From Bacteriovoracaceae bacterium (GTDB lineage Bacteria; Bdellovibrionota; Bacteriovoracia; Bacteriovoracales; Bacteriovoracaceae), in assembly GCA_947442115.1 (NCBI GenBank), contig CANEVK010000005.1:1-21013 (forward strand): 21,013 nt of DNA, read 5' to 3'. Positions 14,184 through 21,013 of this stretch are shown here, in pieces. The notes beneath the pieces were generated by a model. The model saw nothing but the letters and a program-made list of their open reading frames with translations. It did no database searches and was not told where the DNA came from. How positions within the stretch are numbered: the first letter of the stretch is position 1; each line of letters opens with the position of its first letter. The position numbers and the translations under genes were made by a program.

Positions 14184-15576
14184 TCGCCTTACCACTCCAG
14201 GCAGCGATTGCTGCCTCTTTTAGGGCTTCAGAGTAAGTAGGATGAGCATGTGAAATACGTCCGACATCTTCTGCAGACGCCCTAAATTCCATCGCAACAA
14301 CGGCCTCGCCAATCATATCGGCCGCACGTGGACCAATCATATGAACACCAAGAATTTCATCTGTCGTTTTATCCGCGAGAACTTTTACAAAACCATCTTT
14401 TTCATTTGAAGCTTTTGCACGACCTGAGGCCACAAAGCTGAATTTTCCAACTTTAAATTCTATGCCTTTTGACTTCAGTTCTTGCTCAGTGAATCCAACC
14501 CCAGCAACCTCTGGCCAGGTATAAACGACCCCAGGAATAAGATTGTAATTAATGTGAGGCTTTTGACCCGCAATCACCTCAGCAACAAAAACACCTTCTT
14601 CCTCAGCTTTGTGCGCCAGCATTGGTCCGCGAACAATATCCCCAATTGCATAAATATGTGGAACTGAGGTCTGTAAATGATCATTCACAGCGATCCGCCC
14701 TCTCTCATCAATTTTAAGTCCAGCATTTTCTAAATTTAATTGATCAGTATAAGGGCGTCTTCCAACGGCCATAAGGACGTAATCACCCTTAAGAATAACT
14801 TCGCTGCCATCGGCTTTAGCTTTTGCTTTAACAGTCACTTCGTTAACTTGTCTTACAACGTCAGTGACACCGTGACCAAGATAAAACTCCATGCCCTCTT
14901 TCTTTAAAACTTTATGCAATTCCTTTCCAAGATCTGCATCCATGGCGCCAATGACTGAATCTGCAAATTCAACCACAGAAACTTGGGCCCCTAATCTTTT
15001 AAAGACTGACCCCATTTCTAGGCCAATCACTCCACCACCAATAACAATCATATGTTTTGGAACTTCCTGAAGTTTTAAGGCTTCAGTGGATGTAATAATG
15101 CGCTCTTTATCAATTTTAACATTCGGAAGAGTAGAAGGTTTTGAACCAGTGGCAATAATAATATGCTTACCCTGAATCTCTTTGGAATCAGTCTCAGTTT
15201 TTATTAAGACTGTGTTTTTATCTTTAAAAGAACCATGCCCATGAAAAACAGTAATCTTATTTTTTTTCATGAGAAAGGAAACACCGCCAGTAATTTCAGA
15301 AACAACTTTCTGAACTCGCTCACTCATTTTTTTTGAATTAAGTTTTACATCCTTCACTTCAATACCGTGGACATCGTGAGAATGAACTGTTTCAAAATAG
15401 CGCTCAGAAGAATCAAGCCAAGCTTTAGAGGGAATGCAACCCACATTGAGGCATGTTCCCCCAAGGGTTTTATAACGCTCGATAATCGCTACTTTAAAAT
15501 TTAACTGTGCGGCCCGAATTGCAGCAACATATCCACCGGGGCCTGAACCAATCACTACAACATCAAATTGTTCCAT
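14173..15576 (-). CDS. lpd: Dihydrolipoyl dehydrogenase (E3)
   Basis: Re-oxidises the dihydrolipoyl groups of the E2 component with NAD; the E3 subunit of 2-oxoglutarate dehydrogenase and possibly other complexes. The 467 residues show the FAD site VVIGSGPGGYVAAIRAAQL (7-25), the redox disulfide Cys42/Cys47 in GGTCLNVGCIPSK, the NAD-binding VIGGGVIGLEMGS in the middle, the second FAD motif YAIGDIVRGPMLAHKAEEEG, and the C-terminal active-site His445 and Glu450 in HAHPTYSEAL. All catalytic residues are intact. It follows sucB by 12 bases with AAGGA six bases before the ATG, so it is the last gene of sucA-sucB-lpd. A U-rich run follows its stop with only a three- to four-pair stem, so termination there is unclear. 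The 3' end overlaps the FecR-domain gene by 11 bases. Confidence 0.97.
   Translation of the reverse strand: MEQFDVVVIGSGPGGYVAAIRAAQLNFKVAIIERYKTLGGTCLNVGCIPSKAWLDSSERYFETVHSHDVHGIEVKDVKLNSKKMSERVQKVVSEITGGVSFLMKKNKITVFHGHGSFKDKNTVLIKTETDSKEIQGKHIIIATGSKPSTLPNVKIDKERIITSTEALKLQEVPKHMIVIGGGVIGLEMGSVFKRLGAQVSVVEFADSVIGAMDADLGKELHKVLKKEGMEFYLGHGVTDVVRQVNEVTVKAKAKADGSEVILKGDYVLMAVGRRPYTDQLNLENAGLKIDERGRIAVNDHLQTSVPHIYAIGDIVRGPMLAHKAEEEGVFVAEVIAGQKPHINYNLIPGVVYTWPEVAGVGFTEQELKSKGIEFKVGKFSFVASGRAKASNEKDGFVKVLADKTTDEILGVHMIGPRAADMIGEAVVAMEFRASAEDVGRISHAHPTYSEALKEAAIAAWSGKAINA
14199..14221 (+). terminator. Terminator-like hairpin for the FecR-domain gene, inside lpd
   Basis: AGGCAGC (14199-14205) and GCTGCCT (14210-14216) form a perfect seven-pair GC-rich stem with a GATT loop, followed on the plus strand by CTTTT. 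It lies 16 bases past the FecR-domain stop. The same bases encode the Ala-rich EAAIAA near the end of Lpd, a conserved sequence, so the palindrome could be a coding coincidence. The U tract is short. Confidence 0.4.
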
Positions 15577-15588
15577 AATAATTCCTTA

Positions 15589-16794
15589 TTAAAGATCTAG
15601 AAGCATTCTTGATGGATCCTCAAGCTGCTCCTTAACAGATTTAAGAAATGAAACGGACTCACGACCATCAATAATGCGGTGATCATAAGATAGTGCCACA
15701 TACATAATAGGCCTAATCACAACTTGTCCATTCACAGCAACCGGTCTCTCAACAATATTGTGCATACCTAAGATTGCAGACTGAGGGATATTAATAATCG
15801 GAGTTGAAAGCATCGATCCAAAGATACCACCATTGGTGATTGTAAATGTACCGTTTTGCATTTCTTCAATCGTTAATTTCCCATCCCGTGCTCTTCCAGC
15901 AAGTTCAATAATTTTTGATTCAATTTGAGCAAGTCCCATAGATTCAGCATTCCTAATGACAGGAACAACTAGTCCGCGAGGGGTTGAAACGGCAACTCCG
16001 ACATCAGCATAGTTATGATAAACCATCTCTTGTCCATCGATCATGGCGTTGACCGCAGGGAATTGCTTTAAGGCATTGGTGCAGGCCTTAGTAAAAAAAC
16101 TCATAAAGCCTAAACCAACACCGTGCTTTTCTTTAAAGGCATCTTTGTATTTCTTACGAATCTCCATGACCGCACTCATATCAACTTCATTAAAAGTTGT
16201 GAGCATCGCCGTGGTATTTTTCGCCGTTACTAAACGAGTCGCAATAGTCTTACGAAGGCCAGACATTTTTTCTCTTTTAGCTTCACGTGAAAATGAAGAG
16301 GCCATGGTTTGCTGAGCAAGATTTTTTAAGCTGAGATCAACCTCTTGAGCCTTTTGAGGGGCTGCAGCAGACATAGCATCACCTTTAGTGACTCTACCAT
16401 CTTTTCCACTCCCCTGAAGAGCTGATGGATCAATCCCCTTTTCGGCCAGGATTTTAGAAGCAGCTGGAGATGGAAAATTTTTATCCACTGAGGCTTTCGT
16501 TTCAGCTGCAGGTTGAGGTGCTGATGGAGCAGCGGCCTGAGGTGCAGAAGCTCCTGCAGTCAAAGTTTCATCGACTTCAGCTATTTTTGTCCCAATAGCA
16601 ACAGTCTCACCTTCTTTGACAAGAACTTTGAGTTTACCAGCTTTAGGAGCGGCAATTTCTAATGTCGCTTTATCAGATTCGATAGAACAAATAGCTTCAT
16701 CGAGCTTAACGATCTCACCATCTTTTTTAAGCCAAGCGGCCAGAGTCACTTCAGAGATGGATTCACCTACACTTGGAACTTTAACATCAACCAT
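15589..16794 (-). CDS. sucB: Dihydrolipoyllysine-residue succinyltransferase (E2 of 2-oxoglutarate dehydrogenase)
   Basis: Core of the 2-oxoglutarate dehydrogenase complex; transfers succinyl from lipoyl-lysine to CoA. The 401 residues contain one lipoyl domain (1-75) with lipoyl Lys42 in ESDKATLEI, an Ala/Pro-rich flexible linker (about 80-108), a peripheral subunit-binding domain (FPSPAASKILAEKGID...GRVTKGDAM, about 109-142), a second linker, and the catalytic domain from about 175. The catalytic domain ends with SYDHRIIDGRE, giving active-site His372 and Asp376. TFNEVDMSAVM in the catalytic domain is typical of the succinyltransferase. AAGGA seven bases before the ATG and a 23-base gap after sucA show it is the second gene of the operon. 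Length and domain order match SucB (E. coli 405). Confidence 0.96.
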   Translation of the reverse strand: MVDVKVPSVGESISEVTLAAWLKKDGEIVKLDEAICSIESDKATLEIAAPKAGKLKVLVKEGETVAIGTKIAEVDETLTAGASAPQAAAPSAPQPAAETKASVDKNFPSPAASKILAEKGIDPSALQGSGKDGRVTKGDAMSAAAPQKAQEVDLSLKNLAQQTMASSFSREAKREKMSGLRKTIATRLVTAKNTTAMLTTFNEVDMSAVMEIRKKYKDAFKEKHGVGLGFMSFFTKACTNALKQFPAVNAMIDGQEMVYHNYADVGVAVSTPRGLVVPVIRNAESMGLAQIESKIIELAGRARDGKLTIEEMQNGTFTITNGGIFGSMLSTPIINIPQSAILGMHNIVERPVAVNGQVVIRPIMYVALSYDHRIIDGRESVSFLKSVKEQLEDPSRMLLDL

Positions 16795-16817
16795 AACATA
16801 TTCCTTATTCGATATTT

Positions 16818-19571
16818 TTAAACAGATTCAATTTTATCAGCAAAAGCACCATTAACAATTTTTGCTTGTTCAGCCGCATGCACGCTTGCATAGCCAGTGG
16901 CCGGAGAAGCTGATGATTTTCTTGCAAGAAGCTTGAAATCATCAAATTGCACGTAACGTCTTAAGAAAGTAAAGGCCCCCATATTTTTCGGCTCTTCTTG
17001 AACCCAAACTTTCTCAGCATTTTTATACTTTTCAAGTAGCTTCCAGCTTTGCTCTTCAGGCATTGGATAGATCTGCTCTAAGCGAACAATCGCCATATCT
17101 TTACGCTTATCTTTTAGTTGCTTAGCTTTTAGGTCATAGAAAATTTTTCCAGTACACATAAGAAGTCTTTTCACATCTTTGGCCTGAACCGAAGAATCAT
17201 CAATGATTTCTTGAAAGCTTCCCTCTGTGAAATCTTTGAGAGGAGAAACACAATCAGGATGGCGTAGTAAAGATTTTGGGGTGAAAATAATCAGTGGTTT
17301 TCTAAAATCCCATTTTACTTGGCGTCTCAGGATATGAAAAATATTTGCAGGTGTTGTTAAATTAGCAACAACGATATTCCATTCAGCAGCTAACTGAAGA
17401 AAACGCTCAGGTCTAGCATTTGAATGCTCAGGCCCCTGACCTTCATAGCCATGAGGAAGTAAAACAACGACCCCACTTTGGCGCTGCCACTTTGACTCTC
17501 CAGATGAAATAAATTGATCAATAATGGTTTGAGCACCATTAGCAAAATCACCAAACTGAGCTTCCCAAATATTTAATGAGCTTGGTGAACCGAGGGAGTA
17601 TCCATACTCAAAACCAAGAACAGCATATTCTGAAAGAAGTGAATTGTAGATTTTGTACTTTCCTTGCTTGTCAGAAACTTCATTTAAAAACAAATGTCTT
17701 GTGTTATTCACTTCATCAACAACACCGGCATGTCGATGAGAAAAAGTTCCTCGTATGCAATCCTGACCAGACATACGAACTGTAATTCCCTCTTGGAGTA
17801 ATGAACCATAGGCCATAAGTTCTCCGAGGGCCCAGTCAAACTGATCGTCATTCCATCTTTTCTGTCTTTCTTCCAAAAGTTTTTCAATTTTTTGGATCGG
17901 CTTGAAGTTTGATGGGACTCTCGTGAGTGCTTTTAGTGTTTTCTCCATCACTTCTTTTGAAACACTGGTTTTTGGAGAGTAATCAAAATCTTTAGGGTTA
18001 GATCTTCTAAAAGATTTCCATTGCTCCTCAGGCTTTTGATAAAGATAAGGAAGAGGTTTTTGTTTAACCATATTGAATCGGTCTTGCAGTAAGTTTTTAA
18101 ACTGCTCTTCCATTTGAACGGCAAGTTGAGCTTCAATTTGCTTACCCTCAATTAATTTATCTTTGTAAATCTCACGAGGATTTGAGTGTTGAGAAATCAA
18201 CTTATAAAAAGAAGGCTGAGTAAAACGTGGCTCATCTGATTCATTGTGACCATGCTTACGGTAACAAACCATATCGATAAAAATATCTTTATGAAACTTT
18301 GCTCTAAATTCACTGGCCAGTTCTACAGCATATACAACAGCTTCAGCATCATCACCATTGACGTGCAGGATTGGTGTTTCGAGAACTCTTGCCACAGATG
18401 TACAATAAATAGACGATCGCGCATCATCGAAATCAGTGGTAAATCCAATTTGATTATTAATAACAAAATGAATCGCCCCACCAACGTTATAGCCACGCAG
18501 CCCTGACATTTGAACTGTTTCATAAACAATTCCCTGGCCTGCTACGGCAGCATCTCCATGGATCACAATGGGTAAAATTTTTGTTGGATCTTCGTTATAA
18601 AGAGAATCGCCCTGAGCACGACAGTAACCTAGAACAACAGCATCTACCGCTTCTAAGTGAGAAGGATTTGGCATCAGTTTTAAATAAACTTTTTGTCCAC
18701 CTGGAGTCGTAATCTGTGAAGAATAACCCATATGATACTTCACATCTCCATCACCCATAGTAAGATCTGGTGTCGCCTGGCCTTCAAATTCATTAAAAAT
18801 ATATTCATAGGTTTTGCCCATGACATTCGCTAGGACATTAAGTCTTCCTCTGTGGGCCATACCAATGACGACTTCTTCAACTCCGTGTAAAGCTGAAGCA
18901 TTAATCATAGCATCAAGAGCAGGAATGGTATTCTCACCACCCTCAAGAGAAAAGCGTTTTTGACCAACATATTTGGTGTGGAGGAAATTCTCAAAAGCTA
19001 CAGATTCATTAAGTTTAGATAAAATTCTTTTTTTCTTATCAATTGAAAAGGCCCTGTCTTTACCATCATTTTCAATTTTCTTTTGAAACCAATCTCTGAC
19101 TTCAACATCATTCATATGAGTAAATTCAAAGCCCATATTGGAGCAATAAATTGACCTCAGGTGAGCAATGATAGATTTTAATTTAGCATTTGGGAGACCA
19201 ATGATTTCTCCAATAGTAAAACTCTCCTCGAGATCAATCGTAGAGAGACCAAAATCTTCCAGCTCAAGGTGCGGGAAACGATTTTTTCTATCTCTGATAG
19301 GGTTAGTTGTTGAGATGAGATGGGCCCGAGACCTATAACCTTCAATTAATTTATAAACCTTAAACTCTTTGGCCAAATTAGAAGGTGCAACAGCAAGATC
19401 AGAACCTTGTGATGAAACCTGACCTTGATTTAAAGCAAAATCAACGCCTTTGAAAAATTGCCTCCAAGAAACATCAACAGATTCTGGGTTACGTTTGTAA
19501 TCAGAATAAAGACCATCGATGTAAGTGTTATCAGATGAGGAAACATACGAAAAATCATGAGATACAGTCAT
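16818..19571 (-). CDS. sucA: 2-oxoglutarate dehydrogenase E1 component
   Basis: Thiamine-diphosphate enzyme that decarboxylates 2-oxoglutarate and passes the succinyl group to the lipoyl arm of SucB. The 917 residues are typical (E. coli 933). Landmarks: the N-terminal YIDGLYSDYKRNPESVDVSWRQFF (17-40) that binds E2; EVVIGMAHRGRLNVLANV (233-250); PNPSHLEAVD with His305; IHGDAAVAGQG (337-347); NNQIGFTT (372-379); the ThDP/Mg site HVNGDDAEAVVYA (403-415); and CYRKHGHNESDEP (436-448). In the C-terminal half FSHRHAGVVDE and LLPHGYEGQGPEHSNARPERFL are family hallmarks. The ATG at 19571 has a weak AGAG ribosome site. It heads the sucA-sucB-lpd operon. Confidence 0.97.
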   Translation of the reverse strand: MTVSHDFSYVSSSDNTYIDGLYSDYKRNPESVDVSWRQFFKGVDFALNQGQVSSQGSDLAVAPSNLAKEFKVYKLIEGYRSRAHLISTTNPIRDRKNRFPHLELEDFGLSTIDLEESFTIGEIIGLPNAKLKSIIAHLRSIYCSNMGFEFTHMNDVEVRDWFQKKIENDGKDRAFSIDKKKRILSKLNESVAFENFLHTKYVGQKRFSLEGGENTIPALDAMINASALHGVEEVVIGMAHRGRLNVLANVMGKTYEYIFNEFEGQATPDLTMGDGDVKYHMGYSSQITTPGGQKVYLKLMPNPSHLEAVDAVVLGYCRAQGDSLYNEDPTKILPIVIHGDAAVAGQGIVYETVQMSGLRGYNVGGAIHFVINNQIGFTTDFDDARSSIYCTSVARVLETPILHVNGDDAEAVVYAVELASEFRAKFHKDIFIDMVCYRKHGHNESDEPRFTQPSFYKLISQHSNPREIYKDKLIEGKQIEAQLAVQMEEQFKNLLQDRFNMVKQKPLPYLYQKPEEQWKSFRRSNPKDFDYSPKTSVSKEVMEKTLKALTRVPSNFKPIQKIEKLLEERQKRWNDDQFDWALGELMAYGSLLQEGITVRMSGQDCIRGTFSHRHAGVVDEVNNTRHLFLNEVSDKQGKYKIYNSLLSEYAVLGFEYGYSLGSPSSLNIWEAQFGDFANGAQTIIDQFISSGESKWQRQSGVVVLLPHGYEGQGPEHSNARPERFLQLAAEWNIVVANLTTPANIFHILRRQVKWDFRKPLIIFTPKSLLRHPDCVSPLKDFTEGSFQEIIDDSSVQAKDVKRLLMCTGKIFYDLKAKQLKDKRKDMAIVRLEQIYPMPEEQSWKLLEKYKNAEKVWVQEEPKNMGAFTFLRRYVQFDDFKLLARKSSASPATGYASVHAAEQAKIVNGAFADKIESV

Positions 19572-19611
19572 AAAAACATCTCTAAATTTTAAAGGTTTAT
19601 GGAATGGAAAT

Positions 19612-19640
19612 ATTATAAGTCAAAGTGCTAATCGTGAAAA
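19612..19640 (-). promoter_or_regulatory. Promoter of sucA-sucB-lpd
   Basis: On the minus strand TTTTCA (complement of 19635-19640) is 17 bases from a perfect TATAAT (complement of 19612-19617). The -35 matches four of six consensus positions. The predicted leader is about 34 bases. The remaining divergent region to 19738 holds a short imperfect palindrome (GAGTT-AG-AACTC, 19662-19673) and no convincing promoter for the gene at 19739. Confidence 0.55.
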
Positions 19641-19738
19641 CGAAAACCATTAAAAAATAAGGAGTTAGAACTCTGCAGCAAAAGATGACTGATTTAGAGG
19701 ATTGCCATATTCAAACTTAAAAACTAGTTTGGTCAGAT

Positions 19739-20743
19739 ATGAGAAAAATTCTGCTGCTTCTTGTAACTGCTAGTTTAAGTCTCACCGCTCTTGGTTCTCC
19801 TTCAGAACCTCACCAGCGTTTCTATCCGGAGGGCACTCAAGAGTCGTTGGGTAGTGCCTATGGATTCAAAGATCTCATCATTTTTAGTTTAATTGCAAGG
19901 CGTTGTAAACGGTACCTCCCCAATGAGCATCTGAGCTGTAAAGATGCAGTGGCCGTGATGCTTGAAGAATTAGATACGGACGTTATTTTCCCTGAACAAG
20001 ACAAACAATTAACGGCCCCAGGCTCATTTCTCTTTATTGCCTTTAAAACTTATCTCGTTAAATTTCTTTCTGATAAAGAGACCCAGAATTATTTAGAATC
20101 TTTAAATCGTGAAATAAACGATTATCTCGTCGGTACATCCCCTACATTTAATCTATGGTCGAGCTCTTTGAAATTTTATAAGCAAGAAAAATTAGCGGCC
20201 AAGGCCATCGCGACTCTTTTTCAAGATACAACCAATGCTAAACTCCACCTTGCTTATCTTCAAAGGACTGGAACAAGAACTGGTTTTCAGTTTGATAAAA
20301 ATCTTGAACTCCTTCATTTAACGATCTCTAACCTTAATACTTTAATGGATCTTCAGGATCAAAAATACATAGAGCTTTTCTATCCTCCGAAGACAGCTGA
20401 CCCCATCAATAGAAATATTTATCACTTCTATGTTCCTCTCTATTTAAGGCATGCCTTAAAAGATCTTGGCATAAGTTCTAAAATGAGCTCAGTTGCTCCT
20501 CTTATGATGACCATTACTTACGAATTCCTAACGGCTTCTGATGATTATCGTTTTGCTTTTGCTGACCCGGAGAGACTCACTGGTGATGATCTTTGGAAGA
20601 TGAAGGATATTTTTGCAGGCTACCAAGGATCTTTTTTAGGCAAAACAAAGATCCCACTTAAAAACTTTAATTACATCCGTGAGAGCTTTGAAATCTCGAC
20701 GGCAAAAACAATTCAAACTCTTATCAACTCAGAGATGAAATAA
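19739..20743 (+). CDS. Exported protein of unknown function
   Basis: A 334-residue protein with a clear signal peptide (MRK, hydrophobic 4-17, likely cleavage after ALG at 17-19). I do not recognise the family. The mature part looks mostly alpha-helical. It has exactly two cysteines, Cys56 and Cys67 (RRCKRYLPNEHLSCKD), spaced as for a local disulfide in the periplasm. Other visible segments are YHFYVPLYLRHALKDLG in the middle of the C-terminal half and a stretch of charged residues around DDYRFAFADPERLTGDDLW. There are no repeats, membrane helices or catalytic motifs that I can name. The ribosome site is weak. It stands alone, divergent from sucA and overlapping the convergent esterase by 20 bases; context does not reveal a role. 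Confidence 0.8.
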   Translation: MRKILLLLVTASLSLTALGSPSEPHQRFYPEGTQESLGSAYGFKDLIIFSLIARRCKRYLPNEHLSCKDAVAVMLEELDTDVIFPEQDKQLTAPGSFLFIAFKTYLVKFLSDKETQNYLESLNREINDYLVGTSPTFNLWSSSLKFYKQEKLAAKAIATLFQDTTNAKLHLAYLQRTGTRTGFQFDKNLELLHLTISNLNTLMDLQDQKYIELFYPPKTADPINRNIYHFYVPLYLRHALKDLGISSKMSSVAPLMMTITYEFLTASDDYRFAFADPERLTGDDLWKMKDIFAGYQGSFLGKTKIPLKNFNYIRESFEISTAKTIQTLINSEMK

Positions 20744-21013
20744 AATCTTTGACCTGAATCACAACCTCTGGAGGAATTTCATGTCCTCCATTAAAGACAT
20801 ATAAAGAGCCTTTAAAATCCATGGAAATGAGCTTTTCTTCCAGCATTTTAGCGCCGGTAAGAGGAAGAATGGGGTCTTTAGTGCCGTGGGCCTGATAAAA
20901 CGGAATCCCTTTAGCATGCTCAGGATATTTTGAAGAAGCAAGCACGCATCCAGAAAGTAATATGAGACCATCAATTGATAAATCTTTCTTCATGGCCAGA
21001 TGTGAAGCACACA
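20724..21013 (-). CDS. Alpha/beta-hydrolase esterase (phospholipase/carboxylesterase type), C-terminal part
   Basis: The frame is open to the right edge, so the start is outside the window; an internal ATG at 20993 is not the true start. Upstream of it the frame reads CASHLAM, which fits the helix just after a nucleophile elbow of the type GFSQGG-ASHLA, so the catalytic Ser lies a few codons beyond the edge. Within the window are DGLILLSGCVL, YQAHGTKDPILPL with the probable catalytic Asp, and VFNGGHEIPPEV with the catalytic His. This order and spacing match the small carboxylesterase/lysophospholipase family (YpfH-like). The product is probably cytoplasmic, but the N terminus is not visible. 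Its last 20 bases overlap the end of the convergent exported protein gene. Confidence 0.82.
   Translation of the reverse strand, partial: CASHLAMKKDLSIDGLILLSGCVLASSKYPEHAKGIPFYQAHGTKDPILPLTGAKMLEEKLISMDFKGSLYVFNGGHEIPPEVVIQVKDFISSLS

Noticed and set aside
20769..20790. Perfect inverted repeat TGGAGGA...TCCTCCA downstream of the exported protein gene at 19739, as a possible terminator
   Set aside because: No U tract follows on either strand, and the bases encode the catalytic GGHEIPPE of the esterase, which explains the repeat.

Overview
The window is a gene-dense stretch of an AT-rich (about 40% GC by eye) Gram-negative bacterial chromosome. Lipoprotein signal peptides, a LysM-bearing lytic transglycosylase, a FecR-domain protein and several exported proteins point to a two-membrane cell. 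A complete 2-oxoglutarate dehydrogenase operon and an AcnA-type aconitase point to aerobic respiration. A bacterium of the Bdellovibrionota, such as a Bacteriovorax relative, fits the style of these proteins. That placement is an impression from the sequences, not a demonstrated assignment. There is no rRNA, tRNA, CRISPR array, insertion sequence or phage gene, and no gap over 300 bases without a gene; the longest is about 175 bases.

Layout. 1-1690 (minus): a DUF819 membrane protein followed by a sodium:solute symporter cut by the window edge. 1787-2683 (plus): an exported protein with a possible permuted papain-like His/Cys pair. 2697-4409 (minus): a gamma-glutamyltransferase lipoprotein. 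4454-4816 (plus): pterin-4a-carbinolamine dehydratase. 4779-5276 (minus): a RimB-type retropepsin-like protease. 5414-7063 (plus): an MltD-like lytic transglycosylase. 7044-10113 (minus): a tightly coupled operon of a YdfG-like reductase, a dihydroorotase-family amidohydrolase and a membrane-anchored endonuclease/exonuclease/phosphatase-fold enzyme. 10239-12932 (minus): aconitase with its own promoter and terminator. 13108-14183 (plus): a small two-helix membrane protein overlapping a FecR-domain protein. 14173-19571 (minus): sucA-sucB-lpd. 19739-20743 (plus): an exported protein of unknown function. 20724-21013 (minus): the C-terminal part of a serine esterase.

How the genes fit together. 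The central-metabolism genes (acnA and sucA-sucB-lpd) cover two successive parts of the TCA cycle and each has a good promoter. Much of the rest faces the cell envelope: peptidoglycan cleavage (MltD), extracytoplasmic peptide or glutathione processing (Ggt), nutrient uptake (DUF819 and the symporter) and exported hydrolases. This suits an organism that processes external macromolecules, but the link is inference.

Two architectural features stand out. Four of the five convergent gene pairs overlap at their 3' ends, and two terminator-like hairpins for plus-strand genes lie inside the opposing coding sequence. The reductase operon is led by a perfect 19-base palindrome that covers both its Shine-Dalgarno sequence and a candidate -10 box. 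No clearly new multi-gene system is evident. The best candidates for new biology are the reductase/amidohydrolase/EEP operon with its palindromic leader, the overlapping membrane-protein/FecR pair, and the exported protein at 1787.
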